Shown: positions 8,819 to 17,124, counted from the stretch's first letter. The stretch: 64,000 bases of DNA from Paenibacillus sp. LS1 (GCF_026013365.1 NZ_JAPDOE010000013.1:62001-126000), one strand, 5' to 3'. Made by a program: numbers and translations. Notes: generated by a model not told the origin, from the sequence alone.

Positions 8819-9297
8819 AAAACGAAATTAATGTGTGCAAGATTTTTCAATTTGATGCCGCTCATCAACTTATAGGTCACAATGGGAAATGTGCAAATGT
8901 TCATGGGCATACGTATAAACTTGAGGTTGTCATTAGAGGTAAAACTTACGGTTCTGAAGATGTGTCCAACGAAGGATTCGTTATGGATTTTAGTGATCTC
9001 AAAAAAATTGTTAATGAGGTTATTATAGATAAGTTTGACCATGCTTTTCTAGCAGCGGGGAATGAACCTGTTCTCCAAACACTAAAGTCTACTGGATCAA
9101 AGGTTTGTATCGTTGGATGTCGTACAACCGCAGAGAATATGTCAAAGTACATTTGTTTTGAACTTATTAAAGCCAACCTTCCAGTATGGTCCATAAAACT
9201 TTGGGAAACATCTACAAGTTGGGTAGAAGTCTTTGCTTCAGATATAGATCATGAAGGACCTTTTTATGCACAAAGTGGAGTTTGCGATTATGAGTAA
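8815..9297 (+). CDS. queD: 6-carboxy-5,6,7,8-tetrahydropterin synthase QueD
   Basis: A 160-residue member of the PTPS/QueD family that turns dihydroneopterin triphosphate into 6-carboxytetrahydropterin, the second step to preQ0. FDAAHQL and NVHGHTY carry the zinc histidines, GKCANVHGH the catalytic cysteine, and FDHAFL the Asp-His pair. Start and stop overlap queC and queE respectively, so the three are translationally coupled. It is somewhat longer than minimal bacterial QueD (about 120-140), with a short C-terminal extension ending GVCDYE. Confidence 0.95.
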   Translation: MKNEINVCKIFQFDAAHQLIGHNGKCANVHGHTYKLEVVIRGKTYGSEDVSNEGFVMDFSDLKKIVNEVIIDKFDHAFLAAGNEPVLQTLKSTGSKVCIVGCRTTAENMSKYICFELIKANLPVWSIKLWETSTSWVEVFASDIDHEGPFYAQSGVCDYE

Positions 9298-10003
9298 ACT
9301 TCCAGTAATTGAGCTTTTCGGACCGACTATTCAAGGAGAAGGTTCAGTTATTGGGCTGAAGACAATGTTTGTTCGTTTATACGGATGTGATTACAAGTGC
9401 TCTTGGTGTGATTCAGCTTTTACCTGGGATGGCTCGAGCAAATCAAGTATACAACGTTTAACCAGTTTAGAAATTATTGATAAACTGAATTCAATTGGAT
9501 TAGATGGTTGTACCTATGTCACAATATCAGGTGGTAATCCTGCCCTCTATAACGAACCTATGCATGATCTTATTTCTGAACTTCATAAAAGGTCAAAAAA
9601 AATCATTGTCGAAACGCAAGGGAGTATTTGGAAGGACTGGTTCAATGATGTTGATATATTAACCATTAGCCCTAAACCTCCTAGTTCTTTAATGTCAACA
9701 GATTGGGGGATTCTTCAATCTATCTTTGCGAACCTCCAACATTCAAACGTCTCTTTGAAAGTAGTTATTTTTGATGAAACTGATTATCTTTATGCAAAAA
9801 AAGTCCAAAGTTTATTTCCTGACATTACTTTATTTCTTCAAGTAGGAAATGCTGAGGTAACACGCAGTGAATGTATTGCAGGACAACTACTAAACAAATT
9901 AGAATGGTTATTCAATTTAGTTATTAATGATCCAGAAATGCAAACCGCTAGAGTACTCCCACAACTGCACACTCTGATTTGGAATAACGAACGAGGAAAA
10001 TAG
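9290..10003 (+). CDS. queE: 7-carboxy-7-deazaguanine synthase QueE
   Basis: A 237-residue radical-SAM enzyme that makes 7-carboxy-7-deazaguanine from 6-carboxytetrahydropterin. The cluster motif CDYKCSWC (C-x3-C-x2-C) follows FGPTIQGEG near the N-terminus, and the SAM-contact region SGGNPAL is present. I chose the ATG at 9290 because GGAG lies 9 bases upstream and the protein then begins at the conserved LPVIELFGP; it overlaps queD by 8 bases. A longer frame from 9251 would overlap queD more and add unconserved residues. It is the last gene before a two-way terminator facing the integrase. Confidence 0.95.
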   Translation: MSKLPVIELFGPTIQGEGSVIGLKTMFVRLYGCDYKCSWCDSAFTWDGSSKSSIQRLTSLEIIDKLNSIGLDGCTYVTISGGNPALYNEPMHDLISELHKRSKKIIVETQGSIWKDWFNDVDILTISPKPPSSLMSTDWGILQSIFANLQHSNVSLKVVIFDETDYLYAKKVQSLFPDITLFLQVGNAEVTRSECIAGQLLNKLEWLFNLVINDPEMQTARVLPQLHTLIWNNERGK

Positions 10004-10019
10004 GAAATAAAAAATATTA

Positions 10020-10068
10020 TATAGACCACCAGTAGGGGAGTTAAGCATACTCCTATTGGTGGTCTATA
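10020..10068. terminator. Bidirectional terminator between queE and the integrase
   Basis: TATAGACCACCA pairs with TGGTGGTCTATA, and the stem continues with two bulged bases. Read on the minus strand it is followed by a run of T after TATAA, on the plus strand by a weaker T-rich stretch. It separates convergent queE and int. Confidence 0.75.
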
Positions 10069-10087
10069 TCTTGTTTGCAACATCACA

Positions 10088-11212
10088 TCATAATTGAGTT
10101 GTTTTAAGTGCGTCGTTTAATGCTTGAACCACTCCCTTGTGAGTTTTATCAAATCTGTGAGTGTAAATACGACTAGTTGTACCGAGATCTGAGTGTCCTA
10201 AAGCCTCAGAGATGGCCTTTAAATCAACTCCTTCGTTGTACAGAACACTGGCAAAGGAATGCCTGAGATCATGAAGACGAATTTTAGGTAACTGATTCTT
10301 TTCAAGAAACACCTTAAATTGCTCTGTAACTGAGTTTACTCTGTAAGGTTTACCATCTTCATGACAGTATAAATATCCCGCATTATAATATTCAGAACCT
10401 AATATCCTATTCATTTCTTTTTGCTTAACTTTGTGATTAAGAAGTATTTCGTACAGATCATCACCGATGTACAGCGAACGCCTACTTTTTTCGGTTTTCG
10501 GAACTTTCGTTATAACCTTGCTACCCGCACTAGTTCGCACTTCTTCTATCCGAATTTCTCTCAGATCTAAATCAACATACTTCCATTTTAAGCCAACGAT
10601 CTCCTCTCTCCTTAGACCTAAATGAATGGCAAGATTGACCGGAACCTCTAATTTTGTACCCCTGACCTTTTCTAAGAGGGTAACCAGTTCCTCCTTTGAA
10701 TAGGCCTTCCCTTCAAATCTTCTTCTCTTAGGCAAAGATACGGCATCTGCAACATTACGATAAACTAATTGTTGTTTAAGGCTATAGTCCAAAGCCTTAC
10801 GAATCAATGCGTGGTGTTTATGCACTGTATTTGGGGATAGTCCCTTTTCATCCAAAAGATGCTTGTAATATTGCTGAATATGACTTGGTTGAAGCTTTTG
10901 CAGTTCAATATTCTTGAAATGAGGAATTATATGCTTATTCAAAATATTTTGATAGCCATAAATTGTAGTCTGTTCACAATTGTACTGAACATAATTATCC
11001 ATCCAGTCATTAATTGCTTGTACAAATGTCATCACACTACTCTGCACTGATAGATTTCTATTTATATTATACTCATACTCATTGAGAAGCCTCTTTGCTT
11101 CTGCTTCTGATCCGACAGTTTTAGTAGTTCTGATTCTTTTACCGTTAATATCTTTTCCATGTTCAAAGGTCACTCTATAATTTTTCCCCACTTTGATTAT
11201 GCTTCCAGCCAT
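10088..11212 (-). CDS. Tyrosine-type site-specific integrase
   Basis: A 374-residue phage/ICE integrase. Residues 1-50 form an AP2-like arm-binding domain, about 55-165 the SAM-like core-binding domain, and the rest the catalytic domain. The catalytic set is intact: Arg in HLGLRREE, Lys in the beta-hairpin, HDLRHSF (H-x2-R), the His of LGHSDL and the nucleophile Tyr in RIYTHRF. A GGTGG box precedes the ATG. An excisionase-like gene sits just upstream. No copy of the ssrA 3' end is found beside it, so whether it made the insertion at ssrA 14 kb away is unclear. Confidence 0.93.
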   Translation of the reverse strand: MAGSIIKVGKNYRVTFEHGKDINGKRIRTTKTVGSEAEAKRLLNEYEYNINRNLSVQSSVMTFVQAINDWMDNYVQYNCEQTTIYGYQNILNKHIIPHFKNIELQKLQPSHIQQYYKHLLDEKGLSPNTVHKHHALIRKALDYSLKQQLVYRNVADAVSLPKRRRFEGKAYSKEELVTLLEKVRGTKLEVPVNLAIHLGLRREEIVGLKWKYVDLDLREIRIEEVRTSAGSKVITKVPKTEKSRRSLYIGDDLYEILLNHKVKQKEMNRILGSEYYNAGYLYCHEDGKPYRVNSVTEQFKVFLEKNQLPKIRLHDLRHSFASVLYNEGVDLKAISEALGHSDLGTTSRIYTHRFDKTHKGVVQALNDALKTTQL

Positions 11213-11229
11213 TGTTTACCACCCCGTTG

Positions 11230-11424
11230 TTAGATGTAGTTATTAATTGATGATTTGTGTTCTACCCACTGCATAAATCCTTTTACAGGGATAATTATTT
11301 TTTTTCCAACCTTCAACTTTGGAAATCCTTCCTCTTTAACTAGCTTGTACACAGCATTTTTACCTATCGGTAGAATCTCGTAAAGCTCCTCAACTGTGAA
11401 GAACATTTTATTGGTATTAAGCAC
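11230..11424 (-). CDS. Excisionase-like small HTH protein
   Basis: A 64-residue HTH_17/MerR-like DNA-binding protein (FTVEELYEILPIGKNAVYKL...) of the kind that accompanies tyrosine integrases as excisionase. I chose the GTG at 11424 because AAAGGAG is 8 bases upstream; the longer open frame from 11529 begins with hydrophobic, unconserved residues. It ends 17 bases before the integrase ATG, consistent with a shared transcript. A role in excision is inferred from size, fold and position. Confidence 0.8.
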   Translation of the reverse strand: MLNTNKMFFTVEELYEILPIGKNAVYKLVKEEGFPKLKVGKKIIIPVKGFMQWVEHKSSINNYI

Positions 11425-11601
11425 TTTACTAACTCCTTTAAATAATATAGTTATGAAAATATATAGAATACGTTTAAATGTAGTCATGAAGTAGAAATCA
11501 TGTAGCAGGATAATTCTTCGTGGATACATCTATTACTCTAAGTCCTATCAGACTTTCTGGACGAAAGTAGCCTTTGTAGCCAAAAAAATGTCTTTTCTTT
11601 A

Positions 11602-13239
11602 TTATAAATCTTTCAAACATATTCCTCTGAAACCTAAGAGCGGAGTAGATCCTTCGATTCTCACCTTATCACTCTTCACACCTAATCTCTCAATTTCTCT
11701 CCACAGTTCCGATTTACTTATTGCCGAAATGGCATTGTTTCTACAATAATCTTGGTAAGAACTAAATAATTTTTTTCTATGCACCTTAAGGTTTAAGTCA
11801 TACACATCTACATGACAGCTATCTTTAATAAACTCAGATACATTACTTATCTCACGCATATATCGTCCTTTAAACTGACTAGATTCTTCACACTCAGTGA
11901 AGATAAAATTATTCTCGATAAGTTTTTGAAGTCCATCTAAAGCCCACTGAACAATCAGATCTCGTTCGTCTAGTAGTTTATCTATTAAGAATCTATCTCG
12001 CATGTGTTCTGGTTTTGATTTGTTGAAATTTACAAATAATAATCTATCAATAAAGGAGGTTGTACCATCTTTACTATTAATTTTAGGCATGTGATTACCT
12101 GCAGATACAAGTTTTGTACGACCATAGAAATCTATAGCTGTTTGACCCTTACGATCCCCAGTAATTAAATCTCCACCTGTAAGAGCCTTCAGGAATTCAA
12201 TGCCTTTCAGATCAGTGTCCTCACTCATCTCAGGAGATATATTTAATTTTGAATGAGCAAGCCTGGATTGCATAAAACGATTTTCCCCAAGCTGTTTCAA
12301 CGTCATTGAAGTAGTATTATTTTTGCCAACTAAGTTTTGTAATAGGCTCAACCAAACACTTTTACCCGTGTGTGGCTCTCCAATGAGCACAAACATTTTT
12401 TTAGCTCTAGTATGATTCGATATGATGTAACCTACCATCTGCTGCAATGATTCCTTCTTTTCTTCATCGTTTTCTGTACAGTCATCCAAGAAACGGCCAA
12501 AATCGCTAGAGTTTAAGAGCTCATCTGAGTATTCATAGTCGGAATTCAACTGGACATCGTAATTAGCTTCTATACAACTAGTAAAAAAATAATTTGGTTT
12601 ATGCGGCAGCAGCTGATGATCATAGAGATCATATACACCATTAGCAAAATTAATATAATCATTATTATTGTTAAGGCTCTGGTTCATCTCTACCTGAATC
12701 TCAGGCCGTGTTTTAAGACGGTATATTATTTCATCGATGCGCTGTTTGCGTATCATCTGATCTTGCTCATCAGATATGCTATTCCGAATCAACACAGCCA
12801 TTTCATTATCCACCATTCTCCTATAAAACCCCCTTTCAGGCTGATATATCATCAAGCTCTCATTAATGTTTACAATATCAAATTTAGCTAACATCATTTT
12901 TTCCACATCTGCTTCAAAGTTACTCTTCTTCATTTTCGGAAACTCTTTAAGCATGTTCGTTTCCTCTACTTCATCTGAAGAGTGATCTGTCATTTTCATG
13001 AGTTCTTCTGTAGATGAGAAATCAGTGAAATGATTCGGTAAACCAACAATGAATACTTCATTCTCATGATTAAGTTCATCAAATTGAGTTACTACTTCGT
13101 TCACATCATGTACCTCAATCATAGGAAAATTATCAAAAGTTGGTTCATCAGCGTTTCCTTTTATAAAAAAATCATTTTCAATCTGACTGCTCTGAAGAAG
13201 GTCACCTGACTGGCTGGGGGGAATAATTTTTATCTCCAC
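11602..13239 (-). CDS. P4/D5-type phage or plasmid replication helicase
   Basis: A 545-residue superfamily-3 helicase. Walker A is GEPHTGKS in FVLIGEPHTGKSVW (around residue 285), preceded by a D5_N-like region (INFANGVYDL, GRFLDDCTENDEEK) and followed by the SF3 core (NISPEMSE, GGDLITGDRKGQ, LVSAGNHMP). The start is a GTG with GGAGGT 7 bases upstream, inside the end of the preceding gene (10-base overlap). It lacks an obvious primase catalytic domain, and the first 110 residues are acidic and unassigned. Such proteins initiate replication of satellites, prophages or plasmids; here it implies an autonomously replicating phase of the element. Confidence 0.85.
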   Translation of the reverse strand: MEIKIIPPSQSGDLLQSSQIENDFFIKGNADEPTFDNFPMIEVHDVNEVVTQFDELNHENEVFIVGLPNHFTDFSSTEELMKMTDHSSDEVEETNMLKEFPKMKKSNFEADVEKMMLAKFDIVNINESLMIYQPERGFYRRMVDNEMAVLIRNSISDEQDQMIRKQRIDEIIYRLKTRPEIQVEMNQSLNNNNDYINFANGVYDLYDHQLLPHKPNYFFTSCIEANYDVQLNSDYEYSDELLNSSDFGRFLDDCTENDEEKKESLQQMVGYIISNHTRAKKMFVLIGEPHTGKSVWLSLLQNLVGKNNTTSMTLKQLGENRFMQSRLAHSKLNISPEMSEDTDLKGIEFLKALTGGDLITGDRKGQTAIDFYGRTKLVSAGNHMPKINSKDGTTSFIDRLLFVNFNKSKPEHMRDRFLIDKLLDERDLIVQWALDGLQKLIENNFIFTECEESSQFKGRYMREISNVSEFIKDSCHVDVYDLNLKVHRKKLFSSYQDYCRNNAISAISKSELWREIERLGVKSDKVRIEGSTPLLGFRGICLKDL

Positions 13240-13784
13240 TGTTCCACACCTCCTACTGATACTTCTGGGTAAAGCCTTCTAATCATTGAAAATGCAAATA
13301 CTCTAAGTGATTCTTTTGCCTTATCATCCCGAACATAAATTTCTGAAAACTTTTCTGCTAAAAATCCATCATACAAACAGTAATGAGCGTAGCTCTTCGT
13401 CTCTGTATACATAACGAATAATCTATTAGTACATTCATCTGAAGTACTGTAAACGTAGCTTTTGTTTTTATGGTGAAAAAGTATATTCTTTTCATGTTTA
13501 TCCTTTGTGTCAATGATTACTCTGATAAAATCTTCTTCTGTTGCATCATTTCCGAAGTGAAATGGCTCTGCACCATTTTTACCGTAGCAGAATCGCTCCG
13601 TTTCACTGGCTACACCAATAAGTGAGATATATGGTTTCGCATTAAAGCCTGCTACATTGGAGTGACAAAAATTGGTGTTGTGTACAAAAAGCGAAAGTCT
13701 CTTATCACCTTCAACCAATGCCTTAATTTTTTTATGTTCTTGTCTCGTAAGATTTGTTAGATATCTTTCAATGTTATCGTTCAT
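13230..13784 (-). CDS. Unknown 184-aa protein coupled to the helicase
   Basis: Not recognised. The protein is soluble, with a Cys/His-rich early segment (VHNTNFCHSNVAG) and no known catalytic motif. AGATCTTAA precedes its ATG at 13784 and its 3' end overlaps the helicase GTG by 10 bases, so the two products are probably made in fixed ratio. The place directly before a D5-type helicase is often taken by a primase or a bifunctional primase-polymerase; nothing here proves that, so function is left open. Confidence 0.7.
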   Translation of the reverse strand: MNDNIERYLTNLTRQEHKKIKALVEGDKRLSLFVHNTNFCHSNVAGFNAKPYISLIGVASETERFCYGKNGAEPFHFGNDATEEDFIRVIIDTKDKHEKNILFHHKNKSYVYSTSDECTNRLFVMYTETKSYAHYCLYDGFLAEKFSEIYVRDDKAKESLRVFAFSMIRRLYPEVSVGGVEQWR

Positions 13785-13943
13785 TTAAGATCTCTCCTCG
13801 ACTGAAGTATTTTGTGGTTGGTTACAAATTCATCATAAGTAAATCTCATCAATCCCGCACCTACTCTTACTTTTCAAAAAAAGTAGTTGCCATTATGAGT
13901 TTGAAACTTTATAATATTTATTTTTTTGTGGAGTACAAGAAAT

Positions 13944-13971
13944 AGACAGTAATCTATAGAGATTACTGTCT
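13944..13971 (-). terminator. Hairpin after the 458-aa gene
   Basis: AGACAGTAATC pairs with GATTACTGTCT around a 6-base loop, 15 bases past the stop of the 458-aa gene. The T tract is poor (CTATTTCTTG), so termination may be partial. Confidence 0.5.
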
Positions 13972-13985
13972 TCTAAAACTCAAAT

Positions 13986-15362
13986 TCATTTATAAAAATT
14001 GCTTTTAGCATCTTCCAAAAAATCATAAATCTCAACATGCAGATGCATTATTTTCTTCATTTCGTCTCGACTGGTTCGTGGTGGAAACCGACTAATAAAA
14101 TTAGTTAATGCGAAATCTCTTATAAAGCCACTAATAAAGTAATTGGTAGTTAATTCAAATACACGAGACTCTTTCACATCTGACTCGCTAATTTCAGATA
14201 AATTCTCTGTACTTTCATTTTCTCGTTCAATATTTAGTATTGAATAATGGTCAATGTACTTTTCTGCATTAAACAAGGACTCACCACTTAAATTAATTAT
14301 CTTTTCACAGAGAGCATAGAAACATTGTTCCACAAGTGGAATATAAATCAACATGAATTGTAACATGGCAGTATTTATTTTTTCCAACCATTGAGGTAGA
14401 TCTTCAAAGTCTCCCTTTTCAAATAAAAAGGATACATTACTTGACGAGTTCCCAAATATACCTCGTGCTCTATATTCCCTACTTATATTACTTCTCACTT
14501 TCTCAAAATATAAAGTACGAAGTTCAACGAATGGCAATAAATACTTCGTATTAAACAAAATTTTCAGTAATTCTTCAGATAAATCCCCATGTTCATTTGA
14601 ACTTTTTTCTACTACATCACCTATATCCAAACAGTACTCTCTTTGAAACAAATATATACCTACAAGTTTTTGTTGGAGAGTATATGTATCAAGTACATCA
14701 CAAAATAACTTGAAAATGATATTGTAAAAATCATCTCTATGTCTGTAAGCATCAAAGAGATGACTTTCCATCCAAGTTACGAAATAAATAAATGGTTCAA
14801 GTAATACCGGAATATTAAGCTGTTTTTTAAATAGTTTTTTTGGACTTTTTGAAATCACTTCAATAATTTCAATATCAAACTTTTGTTGTATTTCATCAAG
14901 CAAAAGCTCCATAGGTTTTCGTAATAAATGCGAACTATACATGGGGCCTAAGACTTGCTTATGACCAATAGATTTCTCAGAATTTTCATTTATGAGATCG
15001 CCCATACTTTTTAAACCCATTTCATTTGAATTACTCAACGCTTCATCTTGCCAATTCCTTTTTACATAACTCATTAATCCTATATATTCTTTTAGGTTAT
15101 CCTTCAGCCATCTATCCTTTTTCACCCTCTTCTTTATAGTCAACTTCTTCTTAATGACTATTTTCTTCATTTCATTTTTTTTATTCTGACGAACAAACTT
15201 TTTTATTTCTTCTGGTAAATAGCGCTTACATAACTCAAAAGCTATTTCGAAAACTTCCTCATCTGACATCTCACTCGGCAAAGCATCATAATTTATTTTG
15301 ATATTAAACTTTCTTAAGATTTCTTCTCTCTGCATTGGTTCAACAAAATTAAAATACTTCAT
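13986..15362 (-). CDS. Unknown 458-aa protein
   Basis: Not recognised. I chose the ATG at 15362 because AAGGAG lies 7 bases upstream; an open frame 30 bases longer has no ribosome site. The protein is mainly helical by composition, with a strongly basic stretch near residues 55-85 (many K and R) and aromatic-rich segments afterwards, but no signal peptide, P-loop or nuclease motif. It stands between the replication genes and the YvrJ-like gene, on the same strand, with hairpins at both ends, so it is probably monocistronic. Its AT-rich, lysine-rich coding matches the island. Confidence 0.65.
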   Translation of the reverse strand: MKYFNFVEPMQREEILRKFNIKINYDALPSEMSDEEVFEIAFELCKRYLPEEIKKFVRQNKKNEMKKIVIKKKLTIKKRVKKDRWLKDNLKEYIGLMSYVKRNWQDEALSNSNEMGLKSMGDLINENSEKSIGHKQVLGPMYSSHLLRKPMELLLDEIQQKFDIEIIEVISKSPKKLFKKQLNIPVLLEPFIYFVTWMESHLFDAYRHRDDFYNIIFKLFCDVLDTYTLQQKLVGIYLFQREYCLDIGDVVEKSSNEHGDLSEELLKILFNTKYLLPFVELRTLYFEKVRSNISREYRARGIFGNSSSNVSFLFEKGDFEDLPQWLEKINTAMLQFMLIYIPLVEQCFYALCEKIINLSGESLFNAEKYIDHYSILNIERENESTENLSEISESDVKESRVFELTTNYFISGFIRDFALTNFISRFPPRTSRDEMKKIMHLHVEIYDFLEDAKSNFYK

Positions 15363-15451
15363 ATCTTCTCTCCTTACCATTGTTATACTCAAGTTATCGG
15401 AGGTAGATACGAAGAATGTTAATTGAAACGGGTCATACCTGCGAAGAGTAT

Positions 15452-15487
15452 AAAGAGAAAGTCTATGTTTGATTAGACTTTCTCTTT
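15452..15487 (-). terminator. Terminator downstream of the YvrJ-like gene
   Basis: AAAGAGAAAGTCTA pairs with TAGACTTTCTCTTT, a 14-bp perfect stem. It lies about 170 bases past the YvrJ-like stop and ends that transcript; the T-rich side can work in either direction. Confidence 0.75.
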
Positions 15488-15659
15488 ATATAACTATAGG
15501 AATACATTCAGTAGAGAGACCTTTGTACCTTTATCAATTATTGAAAAAATGGATTTTGATAATCTACCGAAATTTTATCTGATGAAGGTACTTGCTGTAC
15601 GGTTCCTGAATTAGCCACATAGTGAATAAGCAAACTTATGGCTACACATAAGACTCAAT

Positions 15660-15830
15660 TTAATCGTTACGCTGAACAGATTGAATTGCATCGGAAAGCT
15701 TCTTTAAAGAGTTATCCAGATTATCTAATCTTTCTCCTATATTGTCTAACATGTAACGTATCAAAATAAAGCATAACGTAACAGGGAAGCCAACGTTAGT
15801 TAACAGTGTTACAACATCCACTACCTCCAT
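15660..15830 (-). CDS. YvrJ-like small membrane protein
   Basis: A 56-residue protein beginning MEVVDVVTLLTNVGFPVTL, with one membrane segment (about residues 8-25) and an amphipathic charged tail containing LDNLDNSLKKL. The GFP motif after a hydrophobic start is characteristic of the YvrJ family. GGGGGTGA precedes the ATG by 6 bases. It diverges from the two-part sigma operon, the same layout as yvrJ and yvrI-yvrHa in Bacillus subtilis, where yvrJ is a target of SigO-RsoA. Its size and shape are also holin-like. The role here (signalling or export) is unknown. Confidence 0.8.
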   Translation of the reverse strand: MEVVDVVTLLTNVGFPVTLCFILIRYMLDNIGERLDNLDNSLKKLSDAIQSVQRND

Positions 15831-15861
15831 ATCGTTCACCCCCTTCCTCTATCTCTAAGAG

Positions 15862-15890
15862 TAGGGAACATAAAAATTAAAATTACAACT
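15862..15890 (-). promoter_or_regulatory. Possible SigO-type promoter of the YvrJ-like gene
   Basis: On the minus strand AGTTGTAAT is followed after 15 bases by CCCTA, 32 bases before the ATG. It resembles the GGTTGTGAA-N16-CCCTA motif of the sigma operon and effector genes, but the spacer is one base shorter and two bases of the first box differ. Confidence 0.4.
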
Positions 15891-15934
15891 AAGGAAATAA
15901 ATGATATAATAAATAAGAACATTTGTTCTTATTT
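15883..15934 (+). promoter_or_regulatory. Sigma-A-like promoter with LexA-box-like palindrome
   Basis: TTACAA (15883-15888) and TATAAT (15905-15910) are 16 bases apart. Immediately after the -10 lies a perfect 11-bp inverted repeat (15911-15934) whose centre AGAACATTTGTTCT contains GAAC-N4-GTTC, the core of the Gram-positive LexA (DinR) box. A repressor here would cover the transcription start of the sigma operon. LexA is the best guess; another palindrome-binding repressor is possible. Confidence 0.65.
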
Positions 15935-15935
15935 T

Positions 15936-15969
15936 GGTTGTGAAGTTACCGCTAGATTTTCCCTATATA
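15936..15969 (+). promoter_or_regulatory. SigO-type promoter of the sigma operon
   Basis: GGTTGTGAA (15936-15944), 16 bases, then CCCTATATA (15961-15969), 31 bases before the sigma gene ATG. The same two boxes with the same 16-base spacer stand before both copies of the effector gene, so this is likely the site recognised by the encoded sigma factor, giving positive autoregulation. Confidence 0.7.
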
Positions 15970-15999
15970 CATAGAATACTTTTGGAAGGGGCACAGAAT

Positions 16000-16338
16000 A
16001 TGGAGGAGAAACATGAAGTTTATGAACGTTACAAGCGCGAGATTTACCGAATTGGTTGGCGTGTTCAGTACAAAGCAAAAAAGATCCGTAACAAAGAAGA
16101 TCCTATAAATGATACTATACCTGCCTCTAACAATTTCACAAAATTATCAGATGATAAAATTTGGATTAATCAGTTGATGGAATCACTACCCCAAAAAGGA
16201 AAAATGATCATTGATCAAATATATATACAGGGTAGAACAGAAGAAGAAGTTGCACATAACTTACAGATTAGTCAACAGGCGGTGAACAAATGGAAAAGAA
16301 AAATGATAACCCAATTATCACAGATCGCGAATTATTAA
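16000..16338 (+). CDS. SigO-like sigma factor subunit (region 4 type)
   Basis: A 112-residue protein whose second half is a sigma-70 region 4-like HTH (LPQKGKMIIDQIYIQGRTEEEVAHNLQISQQAVNKWKRKM), able to read a -35 box. No region 2 is present; that part is supplied by the overlapping next gene. I chose the ATG at 16000 (GGAAGGGG 8 bases upstream) over a TTG at 15934, because the region between carries promoter motifs. With the RsoA-like partner and divergent yvrJ it mirrors SigO-RsoA of B. subtilis and is also akin in logic to UviA-type toxin sigma factors. It is short compared with B. subtilis SigO. Confidence 0.75.
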   Translation: MEEKHEVYERYKREIYRIGWRVQYKAKKIRNKEDPINDTIPASNNFTKLSDDKIWINQLMESLPQKGKMIIDQIYIQGRTEEEVAHNLQISQQAVNKWKRKMITQLSQIANY

Positions 16339-16568
16339 GACTTATTGAAGCAGCGAAGCAAAAGGATACTCTTGCAATGTTGAAGTTGATTGAGCTATAC
16401 AAAGAAGATATTGTTCGAATCAGTAACTTCATCTATATGCCTACTGAAGATGCTATATCAGCAATTACGTTAGAATTTTTAGAGAGTATACTAAAGCAAG
16501 ATGAGAAGTATGATCCAGATTACATTGAAAAAGTTGATACGGATAAAAATTATCATAAGGGGTTGTGA
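16290..16568 (+). CDS. RsoA-like sigma co-factor (region 2-like, HTH_16)
   Basis: A 92-residue protein with the pattern LLRLIEAAKQKDTLAMLKLI...YKEDIVRIS, typical of HTH_16/RsoA (YvrHa) and Tn916-type small sigma proteins; this part corresponds to the core-RNAP-binding region 2 missing from the upstream gene. GGCGGTGA precedes its ATG by 4 bases, and it overlaps the SigO-like gene by 49 bases in another frame, which should fix their ratio. The acidic C-terminus is variable. The first effector promoter box begins at 16561, inside its last codons. Confidence 0.72.
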   Translation: MEKKNDNPIITDRELLRLIEAAKQKDTLAMLKLIELYKEDIVRISNFIYMPTEDAISAITLEFLESILKQDEKYDPDYIEKVDTDKNYHKGL

Positions 16569-16594
16569 AAGAATCGATAAAAACTCCCTAATAT
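16561..16594 (+). promoter_or_regulatory. SigO-type promoter of effector copy 1
   Basis: GGTTGTGAA (16561-16569), 16 bases, CCCTAATAT (16586-16594), about 63 bases before the gene's ATG. It matches the motif upstream of the sigma operon in sequence and exact spacing. Confidence 0.68.
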
Positions 16595-16656
16595 ATGAGA
16601 AGGAAGTGAAGCGCGCTTAACTCTCTCAGAAAATACAAATTTGGAGGATGATAATT

Positions 16657-17124
16657 ATGGCAACATCTCGTGAGTATGCAACAAGTGTAATTGTAACCCG
16701 TCAGGAATTGAGTAAAATGATTTTAGCACAACGGACTGTGTTAGAGTCTGGACGCTTTAAAACGGGTGTAGCTGATAAAGCCGCTATTCTAGCAGGGCTG
16801 GGTGGTATTGGAGCTACAGTTTTGGGATTGATCTTCGTAGCAAGCGCCCCAGTGAGTATTGCCGCAGGAGTCGCAGGACTTTCCCTTTCCCTTTTCGGAA
16901 TCGGAGCAGGTGGTAAAATGGAAGATCTATTGGAGTACGGCATTAAAGGAATGACTGAAATTCTGACTGACATTAATGCTTATGGCAGTCGGTATAGCCA
17001 ATACCAACTTAAGTTCCCGTTCTTGGAGTATACATTGCAAGATGGCACTGTACTTCGTTTCGTTCAAGGTAAAGGTGTCGTAGAAAGAGCTCGCTCCGGA
17101 AGCGGCTGGGAAATCATTAACTAA
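16657..17124 (+). CDS. Hydrophobic-hairpin protein, copy 1 (candidate toxin/bacteriocin)
   Basis: A 155-residue protein of unknown function. I chose the ATG at 16657 because GGAGG is 9 bases upstream; the ATG at 16648 touches the ribosome site. Residues 1-40 are soluble. A long glycine-rich hydrophobic stretch (about 40-80, AAILAGLGGIGATVLGLIF then SIAAGVAGLSLSLFGIGAGG) looks like a two-helix membrane hairpin. A hydrophilic tail with LEYTLQDGTVLRFVQGKG follows. There is no signal peptide. The hairpin recalls pore-forming colicin-like domains, and control by an SOS-linked sigma circuit recalls UviA-BCN5; the toxin idea is inference. A membrane stress protein is the main alternative. Confidence 0.75.
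   Translation: MATSREYATSVIVTRQELSKMILAQRTVLESGRFKTGVADKAAILAGLGGIGATVLGLIFVASAPVSIAAGVAGLSLSLFGIGAGGKMEDLLEYGIKGMTEILTDINAYGSRYSQYQLKFPFLEYTLQDGTVLRFVQGKGVVERARSGSGWEIIN

Noticed and set aside
10020..10068. Possible attachment site resembling the ssrA 3' end (shared AGGGGAGT)
   Set aside because: Only eight bases match, and they lie inside a well-formed terminator hairpin that explains the sequence.
15934..15999. TTG-started N-terminal extension of the SigO-like gene
   Set aside because: It has no ribosome site, and the same bases carry the promoter motif shared with the effector genes; the ATG at 16000 has GGAAGGGG.
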